The notes under the pieces were generated by a model. The model was given only the letters and a program-made list of their open reading frames with translations. It searched no databases and was not told the origin of the DNA. 64,000 nt of DNA from Enterococcus timonensis. GTDB taxonomy: Bacteria; Bacillota; Bacilli; Lactobacillales; Enterococcaceae. This document shows positions 50,346 through 61,167 of this stretch, in pieces. Numbering within the stretch: the stretch's first letter is position 1; each line of letters begins with the position of its first letter. The translations under genes and the position numbers were made by a program. The DNA lies in contig NZ_FNVY01000002.1 in NCBI RefSeq assembly GCF_900104595.1, forward strand, positions 260,766-324,765, written 5' to 3'.

Positions 50346-51782
50346 GTGGAAAAATTTTTTCAGCTTAAGAAGAACAAGACAACTGTTTCAACAGAAGTAA
50401 TGGCCGGTCTCACCACGTTTTTTGCAATGAGTTATATTTTATTTGTTAATCCGGAGGTCCTCGGACAAGCAGGGATGCCAACTCAAGCGGTATTTCTAGC
50501 AACGATTATTTCAGCAGTTATTGGTACGCTAGTGATGGGACTTTTTGCCAACGTTCCGTACGCGCAAGCACCGGGAATGGGTTTATCGGCCTTTTTCACT
50601 TATACAGTGGTTATGGGCTTAGGTTATTCGTGGCAAGAAGCTTTGGCGATGGTTTTTATTTGTGGACTGATTAATATTTTAATTACTGTCACTAGAATCC
50701 GTAAAATGATTATTGCGGCCATTCCTGAAAGTTTGCAACACGCCATTGCAGGTGGGATTGGGATTTTTGTAGCGTATATCGGATTGAAAAATGCTGGCTT
50801 TTTAAATTTCACTTCTGATCCAGGAACGTATTCGGTTTTAGGCGATGCTAATGCCGGCAGCGGAACGGTAATTAGTAGTGGCGGAATCGTACCGGCGCTC
50901 GCCGCTTTTAACTCTCCAAAAATTATTTTGGCAGTTCTAGCACTTATTTTAACCATTATTTTACTTGTCTTAAAAGTGAGAGGAGCGATTTTAATTTCGA
51001 TCGTCGCTTCAACCGTTTTGGCGATTGTCATGGGTGTAGTGGATGTTTCGGCAATTGATTGGCAAGGCAATTCATTAGGAAATGCTTTTTCAGAATTGGG
51101 AACGACTTTCGGGGCAGCCTTTGGGTCAAACGGAATGGGTTCACTGTTTTCAAATGCCAGCAAAATTCCCCAAGTTTTAATGACGATTTTAGCCTTTTCA
51201 TTAGCGGATACTTTTGATACGATTGGTACTTTTATTGGTACTGGACGAAGAACAGGTATTTTTTCAAAAGAAGACGAAGAAGCAGTTGATGCCGCTAGCG
51301 GCATGAAAACAAAAATGGATCGCGCTTTGTTCGCTGATGCGATTGCGACTTCCATTGGCGCCATCTTTGGGACAAGTAACACAACAACTTATGTAGAATC
51401 AGCAGCCGGCATTGCAGCTGGCGGTCGTACCGGGTTAACTTCGGTAGTGACAGCGGGATTATTTTTACTCAGCAGTTTATTCGCACCCGTTTTAGCTATC
51501 GTGCCTACTCAGGCAACTGCGCCGGCTTTAATTTTAGTCGGAGTAATGATGATGGCTTCCTTTAAAAATTTAAATTGGCCAGATTTTGACGAAGCTGTGC
51601 CTGCCTTTTTCGCTTCCATTTTCATGGGCTTTAGTTATTCTATTTCTAACGGGATTGCCGTTGGGTTCCTATTATATACGTTAATCAAAGTAGTCAAAGG
51701 GCGCGCCAAAGAAATTCCGGTTATTTTATGGATTGTCGATGCACTGTTTTTATTGAATTTTATTATTTTAGCCATTCTATAA
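50346..51782 (+). CDS. Purine nucleobase permease, NCS2 AzgA/PbuG type
   Basis: 478 residues with 12-14 membrane segments. Family motifs: STEVMAGLTTFFAMSYILFVNPEVLG at the start, ANVPYAQAPGMGLSAFFTYTVV (Gln/Pro substrate region), ESLQHAIAGGIGIFVAYIGLKNAG, SLADTFDTIGTFIGTGRRTG and GTSNTTTYVESAAGIAAGGRTGLTSV. It imports hypoxanthine/guanine (or adenine) by proton symport. GTG 50346 follows AAAAGGAGAG. A PurBox upstream supports a purine role. A long open frame on the opposite strand is a composition artefact. Confidence 0.92.
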   Translation: MEKFFQLKKNKTTVSTEVMAGLTTFFAMSYILFVNPEVLGQAGMPTQAVFLATIISAVIGTLVMGLFANVPYAQAPGMGLSAFFTYTVVMGLGYSWQEALAMVFICGLINILITVTRIRKMIIAAIPESLQHAIAGGIGIFVAYIGLKNAGFLNFTSDPGTYSVLGDANAGSGTVISSGGIVPALAAFNSPKIILAVLALILTIILLVLKVRGAILISIVASTVLAIVMGVVDVSAIDWQGNSLGNAFSELGTTFGAAFGSNGMGSLFSNASKIPQVLMTILAFSLADTFDTIGTFIGTGRRTGIFSKEDEEAVDAASGMKTKMDRALFADAIATSIGAIFGTSNTTTYVESAAGIAAGGRTGLTSVVTAGLFLLSSLFAPVLAIVPTQATAPALILVGVMMMASFKNLNWPDFDEAVPAFFASIFMGFSYSISNGIAVGFLLYTLIKVVKGRAKEIPVILWIVDALFLLNFIILAIL

Positions 51783-51805
51783 GTAAATTACAAAATATCT
51801 CCACG

Positions 51806-51837
51806 AAAAAAGTCGGCCTAGTAGCCGACTTTTTTTG
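51806..51837 (+). terminator. Terminator of the purine permease gene
   Basis: AGTCGGC, 6-base loop, GCCGACT, A-run before, T7 after. Confidence 0.92.
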
Positions 51838-51892
51838 TTCTCTTTTCCATTTTTCAAAAAAAGGGTATAGTGGAAACAATGAGATGGAAAAT

Positions 51893-51923
51893 AAAAAAAG
51901 CTCTGGTGGATTCACCAAAGCTT
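51893..51923 (-). terminator. Terminator of the DUF2929 gene
   Basis: Minus strand AGCTTTGGTG, loop AATC, CACCAGAGCT, then T7. Confidence 0.9.
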
Positions 51924-51933
51924 AAGTTAAATC

Positions 51934-52125
51934 TTATTCATTTTTTGCAGTTTTCTTCTGGTCTGGTTGAGCAATAAAGCCAATTCCTACCACTAATAAG
52001 CCAGCAATCAATGAAACAACGGTGGTCATTATAGGATCATATACTTGATGATTTAACGCACCGCCAATATAGCCCACAATTTGTCCTAAAAGCATCGCCC
52101 AAAAAACGACAATAACGTAACGCAT
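51934..52125 (-). CDS. Small membrane protein, DUF2929 family
   Basis: 63 residues. Two hydrophobic helices (YVIVVFWAMLLGQIVGYIGGAL, about 3-24, and IMTTVVSLIAGLLVVGIGFIA, about 32-52) and a polar, Lys-rich tail. The start RYVIVVFWAMLL and two-helix layout fit DUF2929, found next to dnaE in related Firmicutes; function unknown. AAAGGGGG precedes ATG 52125. Divergent from dnaE. Confidence 0.75.
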   Translation of the reverse strand: MRYVIVVFWAMLLGQIVGYIGGALNHQVYDPIMTTVVSLIAGLLVVGIGFIAQPDQKKTAKNE

Positions 52126-52211
52126 GGATAGGCCCCCTTTTCATTATGTATTCTAACATGTTTTTCTAATTTGTAAAATAAATGTTCACTAAAAAAATGG
52201 AGGTGATTTTT

Positions 52212-55200
52212 TTGTTTCCCCAAATACATACGACAAGTGCTTTTTCCTTATTAAAATCCACCATTCGGCTACCTCAATATATTCAACAAGCTAAAAAATT
52301 TGGCTATCAAACATTAGCTTTAACAGATGAAAATCAACTATCAGGTGCCTTAAGTTTTTGTTCACTAGCACAAAATGCCGGCCTGCAACCAATTATAGGT
52401 GTGGCTCTTTCTTATATTTACCAAGAAAAAACTGAAAAAATCCTTTTGTATGTGGAAAATCAAACCGGCTATGAAAATATTTTGCGCTTAACGACCTTAA
52501 CGCAATTTAATGGCCCCATGCCACTAGAGACGATTTTAGAAAAAGTAGCCGGTCTTTTTGTCGTTTTACCGAGTGATAATCCGGCTTTTGTTCTTAGCGG
52601 CGGGGGGCAAAAAAAAGCGGCGCGCTTATTTTTGCAACAGTTTGAAAAAATTTCTCATTTTTCAGTGGGGCTAGAAGTCCAATTAGAAACTTCGGATGTA
52701 ATAAAGATGCAACAAGATAATTTTTTAGAACTTTTAGCCGAAGAAAAAATAGCTTGTCTACTATTACATGAAGTCGCTTATTTAAAAGATACGGACGCCT
52801 TTTCCTTAGAAGTTTTGCACGCTTTAGATACTGGCGAAAAATTAGATTTACCCAATACTACTAAAACGGGAAATCATTTTTTATGGTCCCAAGAGCAGTG
52901 GCAAAGTGCGCTAGAAGAGGTGACTACTAGTGGAATTCATCAAAAGTTGTGGCAACAAGCGCAAGAAAATACATTGCGTTTTGCTAGCTATTTCGATTTT
53001 ACACCGGCACTTCATCAAAATTTATATCCACAATTTCCTTTACCAACAGAAATCACGGCGGCGAGTCATCTTAAAAAATTAGCCAATGAAAAAATGCCTC
53101 AACGGGTAAAAGAAATCACGCCAGCTTACCAAAAACGTCTGGATTACGAACTTTCAGTCATTGAACAAATGGGTTTTGCGGATTATTTTCTAATTGTGGA
53201 AGATGTTTTACATTTTTGTCACACCCATCAAGTAATGACTGGCGCAGGTCGGGGGTCGGCGGCCGGTTCTTTAGTGGCATTCGTCTTAGAAATTACTGAT
53301 GTCGATCCTTTGCAATATGATTTGTTATTCGAACGGTTTTTAAATCCCGAACGAAAAAATATGCCAGATATTGATATTGATTTGCCAGACAACAAACGGG
53401 AATTTGTCTTGCAATATGTCGCCGATAAATACGGGCGCGACCAAGTAGCCCAGATTGCCACATTTGGCACTATGGCAGCAAAAATGGTTTTAAAAGATGT
53501 CGCTCGGGTTTTTGGACTTTCGACAAGTGAGGCCAATCAATGGAGTAAAGCTATTCCCAACATTTTAAAAATTACGTTAAAAGAAGCTTACCGGCAGTCC
53601 AGCACTTTAAAAGAACTGGTCAACGCCAATGAAAAAAATACATTGCTCTTTCAAACGGCCCTTACTTTAGAAGGATTGCCTCGGCATATTTCCACCCATG
53701 CGGCCGGTGTGGTGATTGGTTCAGGTCCACTAGTTCAATGGGTGCCGCTTCAAACCGGCGCCAATCAAATTGCGTTGACTCAATTTACTATGGGGAACGT
53801 GGAAACGGTTGGTCTATTGAAAATGGATTTTCTAGGACTGAAAAATTTATCTATTTTACAAGATGCCGTAGATAATGTCAGTCAAACAATCGGTCGCACG
53901 TTTGACGTTCATGAGATTCCTTTTGACGATCAAGAAACGTTGAAATTATTTGCCAGAGGTGACACTAGTGGAATTTTTCAATTTGAATCTAATGGGATTC
54001 GTTCAGTTTTAAAACGTCTGAACCCAACCACTTTTGAAGATGTGGCGGCAGTCAACGCCTTATATCGACCAGGTCCCATGGAGAATATTGATCACTTTAT
54101 TCAACGAAAAAAAGGGCTGGAAAAAATTACTTACCCCGATGAATCACTTTCAGAAATTTTAGGCAATACGTATGGCATTATTGTTTACCAAGAACAAGTT
54201 ATGCAAGTGGCCAACCGACTTGCCGGCTTTACTTTAGGCCAAGCAGATATTTTGCGACGGGCCGTTTCGAAAAAAAATCAAGCCGTCCTCGATGCCCAGC
54301 GGGATATGTTTGTCAAAGGCGCAGTCAAACTCGGTAAAAAAGAAGCCGTCGCCCAACAAGTTTACGATTATATTGAACGGTTCGGAGATTATGGCTTTAA
54401 TCGGTCTCATACTGTTGCTTATAGCTTTGTAGCTTTTCAACTTGCTTATTTAAAAGTGCATTATCCAAAAGCTTTTTTCACCGCCATCTTAAATTCTGTC
54501 AGCAACAATGACACAAAAATTAAAAATTATTTAGGCGAAGCTCGGCGTTCAGGCGTAAATATTTTACCGCCGGATATTAATCAGTCGTTTGCTAGATTTA
54601 CCCAAGTACCCACGGGAATTCGTTTTGGTCTAGGCAAAATCAAAACCGTCCGCCGCGATTTTCTTAAAGAAATTTTAGCGACACGTCGAGCGGATGGACC
54701 TTTTACTTCATTAGAAAATTTTTTATTTCGAATTGATAATAAGTGGCTGAAAGAAGAAACTATCGGGCCATTAATTATGGTGGGCGCTTTTGATACGCTC
54801 CATAAAAATCGCCGCCAACTAATTAGTCAGTTAGGGGGCATCATGAATAATATTATTTTTGCCGCTGGATCAATGGATTTACTAACAGTGATGACTTTAA
54901 AAGAAAATGAAATCAATGATTATACTTTAGAAGAACGCCTTGATTTGGAAGAAGAATACTTAGGGACTTATTTATCCGGACATCCGATTGAAGCAGCCAA
55001 TGCTTTTCAAGAAAAATATCAAACAACCCAGATTGCTGATTATCAAGTCGGACAAAAAATTCAAAGTTTTATCTATATTAAAGAGATTAAAAAAATCCGC
55101 ACGAAAAAAAATGAACAAATGGCTTTTGTAATCGCAATGGATAATAGCGGTGAAACGAGTTTTACGATTTTTCCACAGCTGTTTCGCCAACATATTGCTT

Positions 55201-55544
55201 TATTACAAGAAAAACAAATTATTTTTGTTACTGGTAAAGTCGAAATGTCTCGTTATCAAGAGCAACTGCAAGTCTTAGTCGAAAGCATTGAGAGCTTTGA
55301 AGAAATTCTTTCGGCTAACCAAGGGCGATTGTATTTACAACTGCCAGAACAAGCCGGCATCCTGAAAAAAATTCAAACTATTCTTGCTAACTCCTCGGGA
55401 AATACAGCAGTCATTCTATATTTTCCGCAGCAAAAAGTCACTAAACAATTAACTAGTCAATATAATGTCGCCGTTACTGAAACATTGCTAGGTGAATTAA
55501 AAGAATTATTAGGAGCAGAAAATGTTGTTAGCAAAGATTTATGA
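52212..55544 (+). CDS. dnaE: DNA polymerase III alpha subunit DnaE
   Basis: 1110 residues. N-terminal PHP domain (QIHTTSAFSLLKSTIRLPQYIQQAKKFGYQTLALTDENQLSGAL), palm with metal-binding PDIDIDLPDNKRE, GRGSAAGSLVAFVLEIT and GDYGFNRSHTVAYS, helix-hairpin-helix region and a C-terminal OB-fold (FIYIKEIKKIRTKKNEQMAFVIAMDNSGE). In Gram-positives DnaE extends primers at lagging-strand starts while PolC is the main replicase. The start is TTG 52212, placed right after a GGAGGTGA; the upstream ATG 52182 lacks a ribosome site. Short for DnaE of Gram-negatives (about 1160) but normal here. Confidence 0.96.
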   Translation: MFPQIHTTSAFSLLKSTIRLPQYIQQAKKFGYQTLALTDENQLSGALSFCSLAQNAGLQPIIGVALSYIYQEKTEKILLYVENQTGYENILRLTTLTQFNGPMPLETILEKVAGLFVVLPSDNPAFVLSGGGQKKAARLFLQQFEKISHFSVGLEVQLETSDVIKMQQDNFLELLAEEKIACLLLHEVAYLKDTDAFSLEVLHALDTGEKLDLPNTTKTGNHFLWSQEQWQSALEEVTTSGIHQKLWQQAQENTLRFASYFDFTPALHQNLYPQFPLPTEITAASHLKKLANEKMPQRVKEITPAYQKRLDYELSVIEQMGFADYFLIVEDVLHFCHTHQVMTGAGRGSAAGSLVAFVLEITDVDPLQYDLLFERFLNPERKNMPDIDIDLPDNKREFVLQYVADKYGRDQVAQIATFGTMAAKMVLKDVARVFGLSTSEANQWSKAIPNILKITLKEAYRQSSTLKELVNANEKNTLLFQTALTLEGLPRHISTHAAGVVIGSGPLVQWVPLQTGANQIALTQFTMGNVETVGLLKMDFLGLKNLSILQDAVDNVSQTIGRTFDVHEIPFDDQETLKLFARGDTSGIFQFESNGIRSVLKRLNPTTFEDVAAVNALYRPGPMENIDHFIQRKKGLEKITYPDESLSEILGNTYGIIVYQEQVMQVANRLAGFTLGQADILRRAVSKKNQAVLDAQRDMFVKGAVKLGKKEAVAQQVYDYIERFGDYGFNRSHTVAYSFVAFQLAYLKVHYPKAFFTAILNSVSNNDTKIKNYLGEARRSGVNILPPDINQSFARFTQVPTGIRFGLGKIKTVRRDFLKEILATRRADGPFTSLENFLFRIDNKWLKEETIGPLIMVGAFDTLHKNRRQLISQLGGIMNNIIFAAGSMDLLTVMTLKENEINDYTLEERLDLEEEYLGTYLSGHPIEAANAFQEKYQTTQIADYQVGQKIQSFIYIKEIKKIRTKKNEQMAFVIAMDNSGETSFTIFPQLFRQHIALLQEKQIIFVTGKVEMSRYQEQLQVLVESIESFEEILSANQGRLYLQLPEQAGILKKIQTILANSSGNTAVILYFPQQKVTKQLTSQYNVAVTETLLGELKELLGAENVVSKDL

Positions 55545-55593
55545 AAAAATTGCCATGTAAACGACGGGCAAACGATATTTTTACTCAATTTTC

Positions 55594-55622
55594 AAGACAA
55601 ATTTGTTCTTTAATGGTAGAAT
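55594..55622 (+). promoter_or_regulatory. Promoter of pfkA-pyk
   Basis: AAGACA (55594-55599), 17 bases, TAGAAT (55617-55622) preceded by TGG (extended -10). Confidence 0.65.
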
Positions 55623-55688
55623 ATACCTCGAGCGATGAAGATTTAGTGAGGGCAAAATGTGCTATGGCGCCTGCAACTAAATCAATAA

Positions 55689-56690
<1,002 letters not shown>

Positions 56691-56747
56691 CCTTGAAAAA
56701 TGGCAAGAAATTGCTATTAATAAATAGAATTGGAGCGATATTATCTA

Positions 56748-58514
56748 ATGAAAAAAACAAAGATCGTTAGTACTTTAGGACCTGCCAGTAATGATGTAGA
56801 AACAATTGCAGCTTTAATTGAATCAGGTGCCAATGTTTTCCGTTTTAACTTTTCACACGGAGACCACGAAGAACAATTAGGACGGATGACATTAGTTCAT
56901 GAAGCTGAAAAGAAAACTGGCAAAACTGTTGGTTTATTATTAGATACAAAAGGTGCTGAAATTCGGACAACTGTTCAAGGCACAGAATCAGGAAAAATTG
57001 AATTTGAAGTAGGCGACGAAGTTCGTATTTCAATGGACGGCGAACATGTTGGATCCAAAGAAAAAATCGCTGTTTCTTATCCAGGACTTTTTGATGACGT
57101 TCATGTGGGCGGCCATGTTTTATTTGATGATGGCTTAATCGACATGAAAATCTTAGAAAAAGATGATGCAATGCGTGAATTAGTAACAGTTGTTGAAAAT
57201 GCTGGACTTTTAGGTTCTAAAAAAGGTGTCAATGCACCTGGCGTTTCCATTTCTTTACCTGGGATTACTGAAAAAGATGCTGACGATATTCGTTTTGGTT
57301 TAGACAACGAAATTAGCTTTATCGCTGCAAGTTTTGTCCGCAAAGCTTCTGACGTTTTAGATATTCGTGAAATTTTAGAAGAAAAAGATATGGGCCATGT
57401 CCAAATCTTCTCTAAAATCGAATCTCAAGAAGGTATCGATAATATCGACGAAATTTTAAAAGTTTCTGACGGTATTATGGTTGCTCGTGGCGACATGGGT
57501 GTGGAAATTCCACCAGAAAACGTACCAATGGTTCAAAAACGGATCATCAAAAAATGTAATGCGTTAGGCAAACCAGTTATTACAGCTACGCAAATGTTAG
57601 AATCTATGCAACAAAATCCTCGTCCAACACGCGCTGAAGCATCTGACGTTGCTAATGCTGTATTTGACGGAACTGATGCAACAATGCTTTCTGGTGAATC
57701 AGCTAATGGGGATTACCCAGTAGAAGCTGTTGCTACGATGGCTCGGATCAACGTAAAAGCTGAAGAAGCTTTAAGCGAATTAAAGAGCTATGAAATCAAT
57801 CAATTTGATAAAACTGATGTAACTGAAACTGTAGGAGCTGCTGTGGCTACTGCTGCTAAAAATCTTGGCGTGAAATTAATCGTTGCTGCAACTGAATCTG
57901 GTTACACTGCACGGATGATTTCTAAATACCGTCCTGATGCTGATATTTTAGCCGTTACTTTTGACGAACGTACGCGTCGTGGTTTGACAGTTAACTGGGG
58001 TGTTTACTCCACTGTTGCTCAAAAACCAGCTAACACGGATGAAATGTTTGAATTAGCAACTAAAAAAGCTGTTGAAACTGGCTTAGCTAAAGAAGGCGAC
58101 TTGATTTTAATTACAGCTGGCGTTCCTGTGGGCGAAAGCGGCACTACTAACATTATGAAAGTTCAACTTGTTGGTGGAAAATTATTAGACGGTCAAGGCG
58201 TTGGTACACAAACTGTTCATGGTAAAGCTGTTGTTGCTCATTCAGCTCAAGAAGCTAATGAAAAAATGCAAGAAGGCGCCATTTTAGTTGTTCCAACAAC
58301 GGACAAAGATTATATGCCAGCGATTGATAAAGCTGCTGGTTTAATCGTTGAAGATGGTGGCTTAACTAGCCATGCAGCTGTTGTAGGAATTGCTAAAGAT
58401 ATTCCTGTTATCGTTGGTGGTGCAAATGCAACTGGCGTTGTAACTGATGGTGAAGTAATCACGATCGATCCTCGTCGGGGCCTTGTTTACCGTGGCGAAG
58501 TAACAGCTATCTAA
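56748..58514 (+). CDS. pyk: Pyruvate kinase with C-terminal PEP-utiliser domain
   Basis: 588 residues, the long form found in Bacillus and enterococci. TIM barrel KKTKIVSTLGPASN, FRFNFSHGDHEEQ, LLDTKGAEIRT, IFSKIESQEG, MVARGDMGVEIP, ATQMLESM; allosteric domain; then an extra PEP-utilisers 'mobile' domain at about 475-588 (GGLTSHAAVVGIAKDIPVIVG with the swivelling His region). It makes ATP and pyruvate from PEP. ATG 56748 has GGAG a little far (12 bases). Followed by terminator-like hairpin. Confidence 0.97.
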   Translation: MKKTKIVSTLGPASNDVETIAALIESGANVFRFNFSHGDHEEQLGRMTLVHEAEKKTGKTVGLLLDTKGAEIRTTVQGTESGKIEFEVGDEVRISMDGEHVGSKEKIAVSYPGLFDDVHVGGHVLFDDGLIDMKILEKDDAMRELVTVVENAGLLGSKKGVNAPGVSISLPGITEKDADDIRFGLDNEISFIAASFVRKASDVLDIREILEEKDMGHVQIFSKIESQEGIDNIDEILKVSDGIMVARGDMGVEIPPENVPMVQKRIIKKCNALGKPVITATQMLESMQQNPRPTRAEASDVANAVFDGTDATMLSGESANGDYPVEAVATMARINVKAEEALSELKSYEINQFDKTDVTETVGAAVATAAKNLGVKLIVAATESGYTARMISKYRPDADILAVTFDERTRRGLTVNWGVYSTVAQKPANTDEMFELATKKAVETGLAKEGDLILITAGVPVGESGTTNIMKVQLVGGKLLDGQGVGTQTVHGKAVVAHSAQEANEKMQEGAILVVPTTDKDYMPAIDKAAGLIVEDGGLTSHAAVVGIAKDIPVIVGGANATGVVTDGEVITIDPRRGLVYRGEVTAI

Positions 58515-58539
58515 TTTTTTTCAACTAGATAAATTTATG

Positions 58540-58590
58540 GAGCTGCAGGATTAGCCGAAAGCTAACCTGCAGCTTCATTTTTAAAAAAAG
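58540..58590 (+). terminator. Terminator of pfkA-pyk
   Basis: GCTGCAGG-TTAGC, loop CGAAA, GCTAA-CCTGCAGC, followed by a moderately T-rich tail. Confidence 0.85.
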
Positions 58591-58619
58591 CTTGTCTTTT
58601 ATCCGTCAAGAATTTTACG

Positions 58620-58648
58620 TTGACAAGGAATAGTCAAGCCTGTATAAT
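58620..58648 (+). promoter_or_regulatory. Consensus promoter of yceD-rpmF
   Basis: TTGACA (58620-58625), 17 bases, TATAAT (58643-58648): a perfect sigma-A promoter, 26 bases before the gene. Confidence 0.93.
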
Positions 58649-58674
58649 TGCTAATGTTGCTTAGAGGTGAAACG

Positions 58675-59211
58675 ATGAAATTTTCAGTCCAAGAATTACT
58701 TAAACATATTCAAGAACCGATAGAAATCTCGGAAACCTTAGATGTGAAAAAAGATTTACAAGCGCGCTATCCAGAAATACTGGACATTACGCCAGTAGTT
58801 GTTTCCGGTTTGCTGATTCCTAGTAAATCAGATACAGTAGCTCATTTGCAAATTCAAGCAACACTCACTCTTCCGTCAAGTCGTTCCCTTGAACCAGTAG
58901 AACTTGCGATGGATTTTACCATCGATGAAGTTTACTTAACACATGCTCAAGCGCAGATGACTGACACTTTAACTGATGAAGTAATTATCGTTGAAGGACA
59001 AACAATTGATCTTGTGGAAGCAGTGGAAGATTATCTTTTATTAGCCATTCCAACGCAAATTTTAACGCCGGAAGAAATTGCCGGAAAAAATTTACTGAAG
59101 GACGAATTTTGGGAAGTTCTCACTGAGGATGAATACGAAATACGTCAGGCTGAAAAAGACCAACAAATTGATCCGCGCCTAGCAAAATTAAAAAATCTTT
59201 TAGAAGATTGA
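58675..59211 (+). CDS. YceD family protein (DUF177)
   Basis: 178 residues, acidic. The pattern of an N-terminal KFSVQELLKHIQEP, a central beta region (VSGLLIPSKSDTVAHLQIQATLTLPSSRSLEPVELAMDFTIDEVY) and the acidic VEGQTIDLVEAVEDYLLLAIPTQIL ... DPRLAKLKNLLED end is the DUF177/YceD family that always precedes rpmF. It has been linked to 23S rRNA accumulation in plants and bacteria; exact action not settled. ATG 58675 with AGAGGTGA is preferred over the start at 58648, which lies in the -10. Confidence 0.9.
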   Translation: MKFSVQELLKHIQEPIEISETLDVKKDLQARYPEILDITPVVVSGLLIPSKSDTVAHLQIQATLTLPSSRSLEPVELAMDFTIDEVYLTHAQAQMTDTLTDEVIIVEGQTIDLVEAVEDYLLLAIPTQILTPEEIAGKNLLKDEFWEVLTEDEYEIRQAEKDQQIDPRLAKLKNLLED

Positions 59212-59270
59212 TAATTTTCTAGATTGGAAATCGCAGTTTTCTGCAGGAAATTTTAAGGAGGTAGATAGTT

Positions 59271-59450
59271 GTGGCAGTACCAGCAAGAAGAACTTCTAAA
59301 GCAAAAAAAGCAAAACGCCGGACACATTATAAATTGACCATCCAAGGTCTAAATCCTTGTCCAAATTGTGGCGAATTGAAACGTTCACATCACGTTTGTG
59401 CCAACTGTGGCCAATACGACGGTAGTGAAGTTGTCGCTAAACAAGCTTAA
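59271..59450 (+). CDS. rpmF: 50S ribosomal protein L32, zinc-binding form
   Basis: 59 residues starting GTG 59271 after a full AAGGAGG. Sequence begins [20 protein letters not shown] and carries four Cys in two pairs, Cys30-x2-Cys33 and Cys43-x2-Cys46, so this is the zinc ribbon (C+) paralogue rather than a Cys-less zinc-starvation form. It directly follows yceD with a 59-base gap, the conserved order. Followed by two hairpins. Confidence 0.96.
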   Translation: MAVPARRTSKAKKAKRRTHYKLTIQGLNPCPNCGELKRSHHVCANCGQYDGSEVVAKQA

Positions 59451-59464
59451 TTTATTAAGCTGCA

Positions 59465-59524
59465 ACTAAATAGTTTGCTATTTAGTAAAATCTCAAGCCA
59501 ACCATGGGGCTTGAGATTTTTTTG
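59465..59524 (+). terminator. Tandem hairpins/terminator after rpmF
   Basis: First ACTAAATAG-TTTG-CTATTTAGT (59465-59486), then AATCTCAAGCC ... GGCTTGAGATT with T7 (about 59489-59523). The second is the intrinsic terminator. Confidence 0.9.
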
Positions 59525-59547
59525 TTTAGCATTCGTTGTATTTAGGC

Positions 59548-59553
59548 TATAAT
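59548..59553 (+). promoter_or_regulatory. -10 element of gnd
   Basis: TATAAT, weak -35, 33 bases before the start. Confidence 0.5.
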
Positions 59554-59585
59554 GAGTCGTAGATAATTTAAAAGGAGGATATAAG

Positions 59586-61004
59586 ATGAGTTTGCAACAA
59601 ATTGGTGTCGTAGGAATGGCCGTAATGGGCAAAAATTTAGCTTTAAATATCGAAAGCCGCGGGTATTCTGTTAGTCTTTTTAACCGGACGGGCTCAAAAA
59701 CTAAAGCAGTAGCTGAGGAACATCCTGATAAAAAATTATTTCCAACGTATACAGTGGAAGATTTTGTAAAATCTCTTGAAGTGCCACGCCGTATTATTTT
59801 AATGGTTAAAGCTGGTGGGCCAACCGATGCGACGATTCAAGAATTATTGCCACTTTTATCTGTTGGAGATATTTTAGTCGATGGCGGCAATACTTTCTTT
59901 AAAGATACGATGCGTCGGAATGCCGACTTAGCGAAATCCGGTATTAATTTTATTGGTATGGGCGTTTCCGGTGGCGAAGAGGGAGCTTTAAAAGGTCCTT
60001 CACTAATGCCTGGCGGACAAAAAGAAGCATATGCTTTGATTGAAGATATTGTGGAACAAATCGCCGCGGTCGCTCCTGATGGAAAACCTTGTGTTACTTA
60101 TATTGGACCCGATGGCGCTGGTCATTATGTAAAAATGGTTCATAACGGGATCGAGTATGGCGATATGCAATTAATTGCCGAAAGTTATGATCTTTTGCAA
60201 CGGGTATTAGGTCTAGATACTGCTGAAATTCAAGAAATTTTTAGCGAATGGAATAAAGGCGAACTTGATTCTTATTTAATTGAAATCACGACTGATATTT
60301 TAACTCGCCAAGACGAACTAACTGGCAAACCAATTGTCGAAGTGATTTTAGACGAAGCGGCTAATAAAGGAACCGGTAAATGGGCCTCACAATCGTCACT
60401 AGATTTAGGCGTGCCACTGCCGTTAATTACTGAATCAGTTTTCCAACGTTTTATTTCTTTTTACAAAGAAGAAAGAGTCGCTGCAAGTACTGTTTTGTCC
60501 GGACCAGAGAGTGTCGAAGCTTCTGGCAATAAGTCAGAATTAGTAGAAAAAATTCGCCAAGCATTGTATTTTTCAAAAATTATGAGTTATGCTCAAGGTT
60601 TTGCTCAATTAAAAGCGGCTAGTGATGAATATGATTGGGATTTACCATTTGGACAAATCGCAAGTATTTGGCGGGCTGGTTGTATTATTCGTGCGCGGTT
60701 CTTACAAAAAATTACCGACGCATATGACCGCAATCCGCAATTAGCGAACTTAGTGATGGATGAATATTTCACCGATATCACTAAAAAATATCATCAAAGC
60801 TTGCGTGACGTAGTAGCTCTTGCTGTTCAAGCAGGTGTTCCGGTTCCGGCTTTTGCTTCAGCGATTTCTTATTACGATTCATATCGTTCTAGTGTGTTAC
60901 CAGCTAACTTAATCCAAGCACAACGGGATTACTTCGGTGCCCACACTTATCAAAGAAATGATCGTGAAGGAACCTTCCATTACGATTGGTATACAGAACA
61001 ATAA
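59586..61004 (+). CDS. gnd: 6-phosphogluconate dehydrogenase (decarboxylating)
   Basis: 472 residues. NADP-binding [24 protein letters not shown] with Asn-Arg-Thr (FNRTGSK) that prefers NADP; substrate site [37 protein letters not shown], catalytic Lys in [18 protein letters not shown]-terminal [22 protein letters not shown]. It converts 6-phosphogluconate to ribulose 5-phosphate, feeding phosphoketolase. ATG 59586 after AAAGGAGG. Confidence 0.97.
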   Translation: MSLQQIGVVGMAVMGKNLALNIESRGYSVSLFNRTGSKTKAVAEEHPDKKLFPTYTVEDFVKSLEVPRRIILMVKAGGPTDATIQELLPLLSVGDILVDGGNTFFKDTMRRNADLAKSGINFIGMGVSGGEEGALKGPSLMPGGQKEAYALIEDIVEQIAAVAPDGKPCVTYIGPDGAGHYVKMVHNGIEYGDMQLIAESYDLLQRVLGLDTAEIQEIFSEWNKGELDSYLIEITTDILTRQDELTGKPIVEVILDEAANKGTGKWASQSSLDLGVPLPLITESVFQRFISFYKEERVAASTVLSGPESVEASGNKSELVEKIRQALYFSKIMSYAQGFAQLKAASDEYDWDLPFGQIASIWRAGCIIRARFLQKITDAYDRNPQLANLVMDEYFTDITKKYHQSLRDVVALAVQAGVPVPAFASAISYYDSYRSSVLPANLIQAQRDYFGAHTYQRNDREGTFHYDWYTEQ

Positions 61005-61012
61005 AATATTTT

Positions 61013-61044
61013 AAAAAAAAGAAGCCGCGATGCTTCTTTTTTTT
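61013..61044 (+). terminator. Terminator of gnd
   Basis: AAAAAAGAAGC, loop CGCGAT, GCTTCTTTTTT. Confidence 0.92.
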
Positions 61045-61167
61045 AGAAAAAATAGCCGATTCGCTTGCACTTTCTAAATTTTCGTTTACAATTAAAATGA
61101 GAAAGATTAAAAACAACCAAGAACCCTGGGGTGAGGTTTTAAATCGCACATAGAGAGGAAATCCGCT

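Noticed and set aside
50624..51382. 252-codon open frame on the minus strand opposite the purine permease gene
   Set aside because: Full antisense overlap with a well-conserved permease; its low-complexity composition (Ile/Lys/Ala/Pro) mirrors the complementary hydrophobic codons. No ribosome site or family features.
55557..55564. TGTAAACG upstream of pfkA as a cre site
   Set aside because: Only the left half matches; the right half (ACGGGC) does not, so CcpA control of pfkA-pyk is not supported by this site.
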